From positions 62,001 to 126,000 of the forward strand of contig JBOGWB010000076.1 of the NCBI GenBank assembly GCA_050693035.1: DNA of 64,000 nucleotides, in the 5' to 3' direction. Below, one piece after another: positions 31,733 through 40,448 of this stretch (its first letter is position 1; each line of letters starts with the position of its first letter). The notes beneath the pieces are model-generated. The model saw only the letters and a program-made list of their open reading frames with translations. It ran no database searches and was not told where the DNA came from. The translations under genes and the position numbers were made by a program. The stretch is from DASYVD01 sp050693035. Its GTDB lineage: Bacteria > Actinomycetota > UBA4738 > CALAEC01.

Positions 31733-33073
31733 TCAGTGGAGCGGGTCCCGCCGGAGCCGGGTGACGATCCCGTACCGCGACGTCCAGTACTTTGGCGCGG
31801 GGCGGTTCTGGCGCCACCGGGGGAAGAACACCCGCCTGTCCCGGTCCAGGATCCCGGTGCGTTCCAGGTCCGGCGTGAACGATCGCATGATGGGCCGCCA
31901 TGGAGCCTGGGGGCCGACCCATCGCTCGGCGCGCTCGGCGTCGCCCGGCACCGCGAACATCCCTATCTCGTTCGCCCCCGGGAACACGTGGTCGTCGGGG
32001 CCGAGCTGCACCGGCAACGAGGAGTACGGGCGCCACGGCAGCGCTTCCAGGGCGCGGACCAACCGGGGGCCCCCGCGGCCTCGGGCCCGGCGGAGTCCGT
32101 CCCCGAGGACCCGGACCGCGTCGTACCCCTCCTGCTCGTGCCCCGCGGGCAGCCGGCCGAACTCCTTCCGGAACCGGGACCGGAACGCACCCACCCTGGG
32201 GATGGGCTGGGCCCATCCGGCCCAGGTGTACGCGTATGGCGCGACGGTCCCGGGCGACGGACCGGCCGCGGCGAACTCCGGCGTGAGCGCGTCCGACGAC
32301 GCCACCAGTTGCGTCTCCCCCGCCCGCCTGGCCAGAGCCGGGGCGAGCCTGGTGGCGGTGGAGGAGCTTCCCAGGAGCACCAGCGCGTCGGCGTCCTCCG
32401 ATGCCGACACCACGGCGCCCAGGCTTTCCCCCGGATCGAGCGCGAGGCGGGCCGCCGCTCGGCCTCCTTCCTCCGCCATGGCGGCGTCGAAGGCCGCTCG
32501 ACCGCCCGGGGCCCACCCCGTCTCCGTAACCAGCACCACCCGGTCGTGCCGGCGGTCCCGGACCAGGTAACGGGCAATGGCCCTGGCCTGCCACAGGACC
32601 GGCACGCTGGTCTGGAACACCTGGCGATAGAGGGACCGGGACGAATACAGGTCCCCGCCGAGGAGGATCACGGGGGCGCCGAGCGCTTCGACCTCCCGTC
32701 TCAGCGTTATCAGCGGCCGGCCGTCCCCCACCACGAGCACTGCCTCGGCATCCCTCGCCTGGAGGATGTCTCGGAGGAGGCGCCGGGCTCGAGCCGGCCG
32801 GCCCCGGTCGTCCGCCACCTCGAGGAGAAGGTCCCGGCGGCGGACCCCGTCCGCCCCGTTGATCTGTCTCTCCGCCAGCCGCATCCCCTCCAGGTAGATC
32901 CGATCCGATGCGGACGTGGCCCCGGTCACCGAAGCCACCACGGAAACGACCAGAGCGGGGGGCCCAGCGTCGGTCCGGGGGGAGGGCGGCGGCGTGGTCC
33001 GGGTCTGTTCCGGCGGATCGCCGAGCGTGCAGGCGGACAGCAGGGCCAGGAGGAGGGCTGCCGCGCGTCTCAG
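31733..33073 (-). CDS. Orphan periplasmic-binding lipoprotein (Peripla_BP_6 / LIV-receptor type), CTG start
   Basis: 446 residues if translation begins at CTG 33073. That start gives a lipoprotein signal (RRAAALLLALLSAC, lipobox LLSAC), has GGAGGA 9 bases upstream and overlaps the lysS stop as CTGA. No ATG, GTG or TTG lies in frame before the signal; the first standard codon is at 32941 and would remove it. The mature protein has a type I binding fold: SVVASVTGATSASDRIYLEGMRLAERQING, EAVLVVGDGRPLITL, LYRQVFQTSVP, DRVVLVTETGWAPGGRAAFDAAM, EQEGYDAVRVLGDGLRRA. No ABC permease or ATPase accompanies it. Confidence 0.78.
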   Translation of the reverse strand: MRRAAALLLALLSACTLGDPPEQTRTTPPPSPRTDAGPPALVVSVVASVTGATSASDRIYLEGMRLAERQINGADGVRRRDLLLEVADDRGRPARARRLLRDILQARDAEAVLVVGDGRPLITLRREVEALGAPVILLGGDLYSSRSLYRQVFQTSVPVLWQARAIARYLVRDRRHDRVVLVTETGWAPGGRAAFDAAMAEEGGRAAARLALDPGESLGAVVSASEDADALVLLGSSSTATRLAPALARRAGETQLVASSDALTPEFAAAGPSPGTVAPYAYTWAGWAQPIPRVGAFRSRFRKEFGRLPAGHEQEGYDAVRVLGDGLRRARGRGGPRLVRALEALPWRPYSSLPVQLGPDDHVFPGANEIGMFAVPGDAERAERWVGPQAPWRPIMRSFTPDLERTGILDRDRRVFFPRWRQNRPAPKYWTSRYGIVTRLRRDPLH

Positions 33074-34572
33074 GACGGGTGATCCTCCGGCCTGAGTGCC
33101 GGGAACAAGATCACCTCTCGGAGCGACGGCGCCCCGGAGAGGATCATCAGGAGCCGGTCCGTTCCCAGCCCCAACCCCCCGGCCGGTGGCATCCCGTGTT
33201 CCAGGGCCACCAGGAAGTCCTCGTCGAAGGGATGGGTCTCCTCCGCGCCCGCGGCCTTCTGGGCCTGCTGCATCTCGAACCGGCGGCGTTGTTCATCGGG
33301 GTCGTTCAGCTCGGAGTACGCGGGGGCGATCTCCACTCCTCCCATGATCAGGTCGAAGTGCTCGGTGAGCCGGGCATCGTCGCGGTGCGTCCTGGCCAGC
33401 GGGGAGACCTCGCGGGGGAAGTCCTTGACGATGGTCGGCTCGACCAGCTCCTCCTCCACGAGCTTCTCGAAGAGCTCCAGGAGGATCTTCCCGGCGCCCC
33501 ACTTCGGGTCGTAGCCGACGCCGTGCTCATCAGCGATCCGCTGGAGCTCGGGGAGGGGCGTATCGAGCGAGAGGTCCCGGCCGGCGCGCTCGGACACGAG
33601 CTCCAAGAGCGTCCGCCGGGGCCATGGCCGCTCGAGGTCGATCCGCCGTCCGCCCAGCTCGAACGTCAGGCCACCGTTCACCGCGATGGCCGCCTCCTTC
33701 ACCAGGCCCTCCACCAGATCCATCATGTCCTCGTACGAGGCGAAGGCCTGATACGCCTCGAGCATGGTGAACTCGGGGTTGTACTTCGGGGAGATGCCCT
33801 CGTTCCGGAACGTCCGCCCGATCTCGTACACGCGCTCCAGCCCTCCAACCAGAAGACGCTTCAGATAGAGCTCCGGTGCGATCCGCAGGTACATGTCGAT
33901 GTCGAGCGCCTCGTGGTGGGTGACGAACGGCTTCGCCAGGCCGCCCCCGGGGACGGGTTGGAGGAGCGGCGTCTCCACCTCCACGAACCCTCGCGCTTCG
34001 AGGTAGGCGCGGAACGCCGCGAGCATCCGGGCCCGGGCCCGGACGAGCTCGGCGGCCCCGGCGTTCGTGGCCAGGTCGAGGTACCGGCGACGGTACCGGA
34101 GTTCGACATCCTTGAGCCCGTGCCACTTCTCGGGCATCGGACGGAGGGACTTCGAGAGCAGGGTGAGCCGGCCGGCCTTCACCGAGACCTCGCCGCGCTT
34201 GGTCTTGACCACCTCACCCTCCGCCCCGACCCAGTCCCCCAGGTCGAGGTCCTCGACGAGAGCGACGCTGTCGGTGTCGAGGGCTTCGTTCGTCAGGAAG
34301 AGCTGGATCTCGCCGGAGGGGTCGCGGAGCACTCCGAAGGTGAGCTTCCCGTGGCGGCGAAGCGCGAGGAGGCGACCGGCCACCCGCGCGACCTGCCCGG
34401 TAGACGTTCCCGCTTCGATGTTCCCGAACCGCTCCTGCAGCTCCGCGGCAAAGGCATCCCGGTCGAAGCGAAGGGCGAAGGGCTCCACGCCTCGGGCCCG
34501 GAGCCGCTCGAGCTTCTCCCGCCGCACCGCAAGGACGTGCTCGGGCCGCTCGTCCGCGGGAGCATCGCTCAT
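33070..34572 (-). CDS. lysS: Lysyl-tRNA synthetase, class II
   Basis: 500 residues, the usual length. N-terminal OB-fold anticodon domain (about 55-150), then the class II core: motif 1 region RYRRRYLDLATNAGAAELV (about 160), motif 2 FRNEGISPKYNPEFTMLEAYQAF (about 250-275), motif 3 GLGLGTDRLLMILSGAPSLREVILFP (about 465). It charges tRNA-Lys. The ATG at 34572 has GGAGG upstream and overlaps the coaX stop as ATGA. Gene order panC-coaX-lysS is a common actinobacterial arrangement. Confidence 0.97.
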   Translation of the reverse strand: MSDAPADERPEHVLAVRREKLERLRARGVEPFALRFDRDAFAAELQERFGNIEAGTSTGQVARVAGRLLALRRHGKLTFGVLRDPSGEIQLFLTNEALDTDSVALVEDLDLGDWVGAEGEVVKTKRGEVSVKAGRLTLLSKSLRPMPEKWHGLKDVELRYRRRYLDLATNAGAAELVRARARMLAAFRAYLEARGFVEVETPLLQPVPGGGLAKPFVTHHEALDIDMYLRIAPELYLKRLLVGGLERVYEIGRTFRNEGISPKYNPEFTMLEAYQAFASYEDMMDLVEGLVKEAAIAVNGGLTFELGGRRIDLERPWPRRTLLELVSERAGRDLSLDTPLPELQRIADEHGVGYDPKWGAGKILLELFEKLVEEELVEPTIVKDFPREVSPLARTHRDDARLTEHFDLIMGGVEIAPAYSELNDPDEQRRRFEMQQAQKAAGAEETHPFDEDFLVALEHGMPPAGGLGLGTDRLLMILSGAPSLREVILFPALRPEDHPS

Positions 34573-35342
34573 CGCGCCTCCGTGTTGCGATCGAACACCA
34601 GCCGGAGTCCCTCGAGCGTGAGCCAGGGCTCGTGGTGATCGATCGACCGGCACTCCTCCACCACCAGCGGCGCCAGGCCGCCCGTGGCGACCACCGTGGG
34701 GCTTCCAAGCTCCTTGGCCATCCGCTCGACCATGCCGTCGACGAGCGAGGCGTACCCGAGGACCAGCCCCGACTGGAGGCTCTCCGCGGTGCTCTTGCCG
34801 ATCACCGATCGTGGGGGCAACAGCTCAACGCGCCGAAGGAGCGCGGCCTGGCGGTAGAGGGACTCGGCGGACACCGCAATCCCCGGGGCGATGGCCCCGC
34901 CGAGGTACTCACAGTTCGCGGACACCGCGTCGAGCGTCGTCGCCGTACCGAAGTCGACCACGATGGCGGGCCCCCCGAACTTGGTGAACGCCGCGAGCGC
35001 GTTGACGATGCGATCCGCACCGACCTCCTTGGGATTGTCGATGAGGATGGCGATGCCGGTCTTCACGCCCGGCTCCACCACCACCGGAGGGAACCCGAAA
35101 TACCGCCGGACCATCTCCCTCAGAGCCTGCGTGGCCGACGGGACCACGCTCGAGATGACCACGCCGGTGACGTTGCGGTCGAAGCTCAGGCCGGCATGGT
35201 CGAGGAGTCCCTGGAACAGCAGCGCCAGCTCGTCGGCGGTGCGCTCCGGGACCGTGGACAGGCGCCACTGCCACGCCAGCTCCTCATCCCGGAACACCCC
35301 GCAGACGGTCTGGGTGTTGCCGACATCCACGGCGAGCAGCAC
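34569..35342 (-). CDS. coaX: Type III pantothenate kinase CoaX
   Basis: 257 residues of the ASKHA fold. Phosphate loop AVDVGNTQTVCGVF at the N terminus, ADRIVNALAAFTKFGGPAIVVDFGTATTLDAV (catalytic Asp and adenosine loops, about 105-135), CEYLGGAIAPGIAVSAESL (about 140-155). It phosphorylates pantothenate in coenzyme A synthesis and needs a monovalent cation. It begins 3 bases after panC ends, so pantothenate formation and phosphorylation are co-expressed; panD is not in the cluster. Confidence 0.95.
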   Translation of the reverse strand: MLLAVDVGNTQTVCGVFRDEELAWQWRLSTVPERTADELALLFQGLLDHAGLSFDRNVTGVVISSVVPSATQALREMVRRYFGFPPVVVEPGVKTGIAILIDNPKEVGADRIVNALAAFTKFGGPAIVVDFGTATTLDAVSANCEYLGGAIAPGIAVSAESLYRQAALLRRVELLPPRSVIGKSTAESLQSGLVLGYASLVDGMVERMAKELGSPTVVATGGLAPLVVEECRSIDHHEPWLTLEGLRLVFDRNTEAR

Positions 35343-35345
35343 GGC

Positions 35346-36200
35346 TCAATCCTCCCCGGAAAGGAGGGCGTTGTCGATGAGCCGCGCCTTCCCCACCCGA
35401 GCCGCGACGAGGGCGCGGCACGGGCCGGCGATGCGGTCCACGTCCCCGAACGTGCCATCGTCGACGACGGCGGAGTAGTTCAGCGTCGCCAGGGGCTCCG
35501 CCTCGATGCGCGCCGCCATTCGGGCCCGGAGCACACGGGCGTCGCGCTCGCCCGCCTCGACACCCTCCACCGCCTCGAACAAGGCCCGCGACAGGCAGAG
35601 CGCGGCGGCGCGCTCCTCCGGCGACAGGTAGATGTTTCGTGAAGAGATTGCAAGGCCGTCCGGCTCGCGGACGGTGGGACACCCGACCACCTCGACCGGC
35701 ATGTCGAGATCCGCCGCCATCCGCCGGATCACCGCGAGTTGCTGGGCGTCCTTCTCACCGAAGTACGCCCGGCACGGCCCCACCACGCCGAAGAGCTTGG
35801 CCACGACGGTGCACACGCCCCGGAAGTGGCCCGGGCGCGACGTGCCCTCGAGCCGGTCGCCCAAGGAGCCGGGGTCCACCGTGACGACGGGCCTCCTCCG
35901 CGGGTACATCTCCGCCTCGTCGGGGACGAACAGGACGTCGATGCCGGACCCGTCGGCGAGCGCGCTGTCACGCGGGAGGTTGCGTGGGTAGCTCGCCAGG
36001 TCCTCGGCCGGCGCAAACTGGAGCGGGTTCACGAAGATCGACATCACGGTGAGGTCACATTCCTCTCGGGCCCGCCGGACGAGCGAAAGATGCCCCTCGT
36101 GCAGGAACCCCATGGTCGGCACGAACCCGACGGAAAGACCCTTGTGACGTCCTTCTTCGCAGGCCGCGCGGAGGGCTTCGCCGGAGCCGGTCACTTCCAC
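35346..36200 (-). CDS. panC: Pantothenate synthetase PanC
   Basis: 284-residue ATP-dependent ligase joining pantoate and beta-alanine. Visible: VPTMGFLHEGHLSLVRRA with the HIGH-like motif HEGH (about residue 27-38), SIFVNPLQFAPAEDLASYPRN (about 55), YFGEKDAQQLAVIRRMA (about 150), and the KMSKS-like loop AISSRNIYLSPEERAA (about 187). Its 5' end overlaps the DUF2520 gene by 10 bases. All active-site stretches look intact. Confidence 0.96.
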   Translation of the reverse strand: MEVTGSGEALRAACEEGRHKGLSVGFVPTMGFLHEGHLSLVRRAREECDLTVMSIFVNPLQFAPAEDLASYPRNLPRDSALADGSGIDVLFVPDEAEMYPRRRPVVTVDPGSLGDRLEGTSRPGHFRGVCTVVAKLFGVVGPCRAYFGEKDAQQLAVIRRMAADLDMPVEVVGCPTVREPDGLAISSRNIYLSPEERAAALCLSRALFEAVEGVEAGERDARVLRARMAARIEAEPLATLNYSAVVDDGTFGDVDRIAGPCRALVAARVGKARLIDNALLSGED

Positions 36201-37051
36201 TCCAGCGCCTCCTCCACGTGGGCACGAGTCTGCGGATCGAGCCTCCCGGCACGCTCCGCGAGGTCGAGCGCCGTTCGAGCCAGCGCGACGTAGGCGTCCA
36301 GGGCCTCGGGCGCATGGGCTTCCAACGCCTCGAGATTGCGACGGATGGTGCCCGCGTCCCCGCGAGCGGCGGGCCCGGTGAGAGCGGCGGCCGGCCCATC
36401 CTCGAGCACATGGTCCAGCGTCGCCCTCGCCAGCGGGGCGAACAGGTGAACGGGGTCGTCGAGTCCTGCCGCCCGGAACAAGAGCTCGGCCACGCCTTCC
36501 ACTACCACGAGGTAGTTGGAACAGAAGACTGCGGCCGCATGGTAGAGAGGCTTGCGCCCGTCCGGCAGGCGGAACGGACGCCCGCCCGCATCGTCGGCCA
36601 GTCGCTCGCCGAGCGCGAAACCCTCCTCGTCGGGCGCGGTAACGGCCATCGCGCTCCCCGGCAGGCGGGTGATCGCGGCGTCGACGTCGGGCACGGTCTG
36701 CAGGGGATGAACCGAAAGGACCGAGGCGCCCATGCGCCGTGCCGATTCGAGGGCGCCCAGAGAAGTCGCCCCAGAAAGATGGAGGACCGCCTGCCCCGGG
36801 CGGAACACCCCGGCGCCGGCGAGCTCTGAGCAGACGGACTCGATACGGTCGTCGGGGACGCCGATGATGACGAGGGTCCCCGCCCGACCGGCTTCCGCGT
36901 CAGCCAGGAACGGCACACTGGGAAGGTGGCGCTCCACGCGAGCCCGGGAAGCCTGCCGTCCCGAGGCGGCCACGACCGGATGCCCGGCGCGCTGCAGCAG
37001 CACGGCCAGGCCGGTCCCGACCCTGCCGGCCCCCACAACCGAGATGTTCAG
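36191..37051 (-). CDS. DUF2520 / Rossmann-like oxidoreductase-type protein
   Basis: 286 residues if started at CTG 37051. Two-domain protein: Rossmann fold with NISVVGAGRVGTGLAVLLQRAGH (dinucleotide loop GAGRVG) and an all-helical C-terminal domain (YHAAAVFCSNYLVVVEGVAELLF). It is the usual companion upstream of panC in Actinomycetota and has been linked by others to ketopantoate reductase-like functions; activity uncertain. The only standard start (GTG 37036) would delete the first beta strand. A GGAGGG site (37097-37102) is 9 bases before an in-frame ATC at 37087; no ATG/GTG/TTG exists there. Confidence 0.8.
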   Translation of the reverse strand: MNISVVGAGRVGTGLAVLLQRAGHPVVAASGRQASRARVERHLPSVPFLADAEAGRAGTLVIIGVPDDRIESVCSELAGAGVFRPGQAVLHLSGATSLGALESARRMGASVLSVHPLQTVPDVDAAITRLPGSAMAVTAPDEEGFALGERLADDAGGRPFRLPDGRKPLYHAAAVFCSNYLVVVEGVAELLFRAAGLDDPVHLFAPLARATLDHVLEDGPAAALTGPAARGDAGTIRRNLEALEAHAPEALDAYVALARTALDLAERAGRLDPQTRAHVEEALEWK

Positions 37052-37120
37052 GTCCGGCGAGTCACTGCGCTGAGTGCGAGCGTCGATGTTCCGGTTCCCT
37101 CCGGACTCCGGACAACCCCA

Positions 37121-37126
37121 AGTATA
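37121..37126 (-). promoter_or_regulatory. -10 TATACT upstream of DUF2520-panC-coaX-lysS
   Basis: Minus-strand TATACT about 70 bases before the DUF2520 gene, giving a leader of some 60 bases that contains GGAGGG. The -35 position overlaps the end of the AAA gene and is weak. Confidence 0.38.
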
Positions 37127-37147
37127 GGGAGAGGACTCGCGGCGTGG

Positions 37148-38614
37148 TTACGCTGCCACGGCCCGCTCGCGGGCCCACTCGCGCAGGCGATCGATCTCCT
37201 CCGGCCGCGCCCTCGACAACGGCACGGTGGCGGCGATCTCGGCGACGACGTCGTTCGTGTCGAGCTCCCGGCGCTGCGCGAACGCCCGGTAGAGCGCGGC
37301 GACCACCGCCGCCTCGATCTCGGCGCCGGAGAATCCCTCCGATGCCTCTCCCAGCCGGGAGAGATCGAAGGAATCCGGAGTCCGGCCCCTGCTCGCCAGG
37401 TGCACCCGGAAGATCTCGCCACGCTCGTCGCGTTCCGGCAGATCGACGAAGAACACCTCGTCGAACCGTCCCTTCCGCCCGAGCTCCGGCGGCAGCGCGG
37501 TCACGTCATTGCACGTGGCCACGAGGAACACGCCGTCCGGACGGTCCTGCATCCACCGGAGGAACGTGCCCAGCAGCCTGGCGGACACCCCGCCGTCGGC
37601 GTCGCGGTTCCGAGCGAACCCCTTCTCGATCTCGTCGATCCACAGCACGACGGGGGCCATGGCCTCCACGGTCCGAAGGGCTTGCCGTAGCCTCTGCTCG
37701 GACTCCCCGACGTAGGGACCGTACAACGCTCCCGGGTCGAGCAGCACGAGCGGAAGTTCCCACGCCGCGGCGAGACACTTCGCCACGAGCGACTTCCCAC
37801 ACCCGGGAACGCCCGTCAGGAGGACGCCCTTGGGAGGTTCCAGACCGTAGGCCCGGGCCCCCGGGGAGAGCGCCTGCCCCCGAAGGGTCAGCCACTCCTT
37901 CAACTGGTCCATGCCGCCCACCCGGTCGAGGCCGCCGGGCCCTGGGTCCACCAGCTCGAGCGTCCCGCCCGCTCCCAGGAGCTCGGCCTTGGCCTTTCGC
38001 ACGAAGTCCACGTCGCCCTGGGCGACCTTCCCGTCCTCCATGGCCGCGCGATGCACCAGTCCCTCGGCTTCCGCCGTCGACAGGCCGCGCAGGGCGTCGA
38101 CCAGGGAATCGACGCCGGCATCGTCGAGCGCCACCGGGAAGTTCCGGGCCCGCAGGTCGTCCAGGGTTTGCTGCACCAGCCGGTGGAGCTCGTCGCGGTC
38201 GGGGGGGCGCAGGTCCCACGGGATGGCCAGCCCGTCGAGCTCCGGTGGGATGTCGAGGACGGGCGCCGAGAGCACGATGGTCTGCCCCCGTCGATTCGCC
38301 TGCGCGAGCTCCTTGATCCGCCGCACCGTGATCGGGTCCCGAAGGGCGTGGTGGACGTCGGCGAACACGAACACGGCCGGCCCGGTCAGCTCGGCGATGA
38401 AGTCGAGGGCCTTGCGCGGGTCGATGGTGCCGTACGCGGGGTGCTGGCCGGCCCGGGCGAGGCCGCGGGTCGCTGTCCACACCCACACCGGCAGGTCGAG
38501 CGCTCCCGCCGCCCGGCCCAGGATGTCCATGAACCTGACCTCATCGCTCATCTCCACAGCCAGGAGAGGGTGTCGGGACGCGAGCAGCAGCCGCAGATCG
38601 TGAGTGTTGTCCAT
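37148..38614 (-). CDS. Ycf46-like AAA+ ATPase
   Basis: 488 residues. A degenerate N-terminal P-loop-like domain (about 1-200; AVEMSDEVRFMDIL, PAVFVFADVHHAL) is followed by one AAA domain: Walker A GVPGCGKSLVAKCLAAAWELP (about residue 272), Walker B VVLWIDEIEKGF (about 330), sensor 1 LVATCND (about 365), arginine-finger region ELGRKGRFDEVF (about 378), and a lid. The arrangement matches cyanobacterial/plastid Ycf46. Function in this phylum is not established. It is inserted between folK and DUF2520, where the conserved array normally has no ATPase. Confidence 0.85.
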   Translation of the reverse strand: MDNTHDLRLLLASRHPLLAVEMSDEVRFMDILGRAAGALDLPVWVWTATRGLARAGQHPAYGTIDPRKALDFIAELTGPAVFVFADVHHALRDPITVRRIKELAQANRRGQTIVLSAPVLDIPPELDGLAIPWDLRPPDRDELHRLVQQTLDDLRARNFPVALDDAGVDSLVDALRGLSTAEAEGLVHRAAMEDGKVAQGDVDFVRKAKAELLGAGGTLELVDPGPGGLDRVGGMDQLKEWLTLRGQALSPGARAYGLEPPKGVLLTGVPGCGKSLVAKCLAAAWELPLVLLDPGALYGPYVGESEQRLRQALRTVEAMAPVVLWIDEIEKGFARNRDADGGVSARLLGTFLRWMQDRPDGVFLVATCNDVTALPPELGRKGRFDEVFFVDLPERDERGEIFRVHLASRGRTPDSFDLSRLGEASEGFSGAEIEAAVVAALYRAFAQRRELDTNDVVAEIAATVPLSRARPEEIDRLREWARERAVAA

Positions 38615-38638
38615 CCCGCGGGAGTATCGGCGGGCCGC

Positions 38639-39154
38639 TCAGGCCCCTGAAGATGCGCGCTCGAGCGGAGGGGCGAACGGCCTCACGCCGCCGATCGACC
38701 AGGCCCCCATCCGGAGCGCCGTGGCCTTCCGCCCGCGGGGGAGCATGGGGTCCGCGTCCAGCTCGAGGAGGGGGATCATCACGAACGCTCGCTCGTGCAT
38801 CCGAGGGTGCGGGACCTGGAGATCGGGTTCGTCCACCTCCTGCTCCCCGAAGGTCAGGATGTCCACATCGATCAGCCGCGGGCCCCACCGCTCCTCCCGG
38901 ACGCGGCCCATCGCCTGCTCCACCGCCAGGCCGGCGATCAGGAGGCCCCGCGCCGAGAGCTCCGTCTCCACCTCGATCACCACGTTGAGGTAGTCGGGCT
39001 GCGGCGGGCCCACCGGCTCGGTCTCGTACACCCGCGATGAGCGGAGGAATCGAGCGCCCCGCTCCTCGAGCAGGGCCACCGCGAGCCGAAGGCTCGCCAG
39101 CCGGTCGCCGAGATTTGCCCCCAGCCCCAGGTAGGCGCGGCTGGCAGGGGTCAT
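38639..39154 (-). CDS. folK: 6-hydroxymethyl-7,8-dihydropterin pyrophosphokinase FolK
   Basis: 171 residues. Hallmarks: YLGLGANLGDRLASL (about residue 8-22), SSRVYETEPVGPPQPDYLNVV (about 40-60), RVREERWGPRLIDVDIL with the Mg-binding DxD (about 92-105), and VPHPRMHERAFVMIPLLEL (about 118-138). It transfers pyrophosphate from ATP to the pterin alcohol. Its ATG overlaps the folB stop by 4 bases (ATGA). Confidence 0.96.
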   Translation of the reverse strand: MTPASRAYLGLGANLGDRLASLRLAVALLEERGARFLRSSRVYETEPVGPPQPDYLNVVIEVETELSARGLLIAGLAVEQAMGRVREERWGPRLIDVDILTFGEQEVDEPDLQVPHPRMHERAFVMIPLLELDADPMLPRGRKATALRMGAWSIGGVRPFAPPLERASSGA

Positions 39155-39495
39155 CCCTTCGAGCCGGCCTCGGCGGACACGTCCGAAACCCCCAAGCCCT
39201 CTGCCGCCTCCGGTTTGTGCACGGTGGCGCGGCAGGACCGGACGCCGTGCATCCCCGACACGACCTCGGCGATCCGACGGGCCAGGGTCTCGATCAGGCG
39301 GTAGGACTCCCCCGCCACCAGGTCCTGGACCGTGGGAACGATCCTGGCGTAGTCGGCAGTGGTGGTGAGGTCGTCCCCCGCCGCATCGACTTCCAGCTCA
39401 ATGTCCACCACGAAGGCTTGAGCCCGGTCGCGCTCCCACTCCAGCACGCCGTGTCGCCCGTCGGCCTGGATCCCCGCGATCCTCACGAGCTCCAT
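39151..39495 (-). CDS. folB: Dihydroneopterin aldolase FolB
   Basis: 114 residues, normal for the family. Visible: GIQADGRHGVLEWERDRAQAFVVDIEL (substrate pocket, catalytic Glu near residue 20), SYRLIETLARRIAEVV (about 72-88), and TVHKPEA with the catalytic Lys (about 98). It cleaves dihydroneopterin to 6-hydroxymethyl-dihydropterin, the FolK substrate. It starts one base after the alpha/beta hydrolase stop and overlaps folK, so the three are one translational unit. Confidence 0.95.
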   Translation of the reverse strand: MELVRIAGIQADGRHGVLEWERDRAQAFVVDIELEVDAAGDDLTTTADYARIVPTVQDLVAGESYRLIETLARRIAEVVSGMHGVRSCRATVHKPEAAEGLGVSDVSAEAGSKG

Positions 39496-39496
39496 G

Positions 39497-40414
39497 TCAT
39501 TCCTCGTCGGGGAGCGTTGGCGGCTCGGCAGGGCGTTCGAACGAGACGCCGAGGTCCACCGGCACGGCCGAGGACGCGCGCGCGTGGCTCTCCCCGAGGT
39601 ACCGCAACCGGAGGAACTCGAACACGATGGGGGTCACGGTCTCGGGCGCGTCTTCCAGAACGAAGTGAGAACAGCCGGGGAGAAGAGCCACCGCCGTGTC
39701 GCCCACCTCGTCCTGGAGGCGCTCCGCGAGCGAGGGCGGAAGCCACGGGTCGTCTTCGCCCCACACGGCCAGGACGGGGATCTCCTGTTGCCGGATGCGA
39801 CCGGCGACCTCCGACAGCGACCGGCCGTCAGGAGCTCGGGCCGCTCGTATCAGGGCCGCGGGGTTCTCTCGCCACGGCGAGATAAACAGCTCCAGATCCT
39901 GGGGCAGCAGACGGTCAGGATGGCCCATCCCCCGGCTGAAGGCCTCACCCACCGCCCGCTCGGCCAGGTCGGCGCCCCCCGCCGCCGCGTCGTCGTCGGC
40001 GAGGGCGTCGCCGATCCCCCCTGTCGGCCGCGGGCCGAACACCACGCTGTCGAGCAGAACGAGCGTCCGGACGCCGCCTTCGCCCGCCAAGAGCTGAGCG
40101 ACCCCGCCGCCCACCCCGTGGCCCACCGCAGCGAACTCCTCTACCCCGAGCCCGTCGAGCAGCTCGCGCAAGTATCCCGCCTGAGCTTCGAGGGAGAGGT
40201 CCGCGTGCTCCGGCTTCTCCGACCAGCCGTACCCCAGCATGTCGGGGGCGACCACCCGAAACCGCGGGGCCAGGAGCGGCACCAAGTTCCGCCACAGGTC
40301 TGCGTGGGCGGGGAAGCCGTGAACAAGGAGCACGGCGGGCCCATCCCCCTCGTCGACGAAGGCGAGCTCTCCGGCGGAGATGCGAGCCCTGCGCCGCTCC
40401 AGCTGCCCATTCAC
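39497..40414 (-). CDS. Alpha/beta-hydrolase fold protein lacking the nucleophile Ser
   Basis: 305 residues of the alpha/beta hydrolase fold: oxyanion segment LLVHGFPAHADLW (about residue 28), RVVAPDMLGYGWSEKP (about 52), cap domain, acid loop VWGEDDPW (about 218), and catalytic His LLPGCSHFVLEDAPE (about 248). The nucleophile elbow, normally G-x-S-x-G, reads VGHGVGGGVAQ, so the Ser is a Gly. It may be a pseudoenzyme or use other chemistry. It is inside the folate operon between folP and folB, a place without such a gene in most relatives I know. Confidence 0.8.
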   Translation of the reverse strand: MNGQLERRRARISAGELAFVDEGDGPAVLLVHGFPAHADLWRNLVPLLAPRFRVVAPDMLGYGWSEKPEHADLSLEAQAGYLRELLDGLGVEEFAAVGHGVGGGVAQLLAGEGGVRTLVLLDSVVFGPRPTGGIGDALADDDAAAGGADLAERAVGEAFSRGMGHPDRLLPQDLELFISPWRENPAALIRAARAPDGRSLSEVAGRIRQQEIPVLAVWGEDDPWLPPSLAERLQDEVGDTAVALLPGCSHFVLEDAPETVTPIVFEFLRLRYLGESHARASSAVPVDLGVSFERPAEPPTLPDEE

Positions 40415-40448
40415 TTCCTCATCCCTCTCCTTCGGCAGCGTCCTTCGG

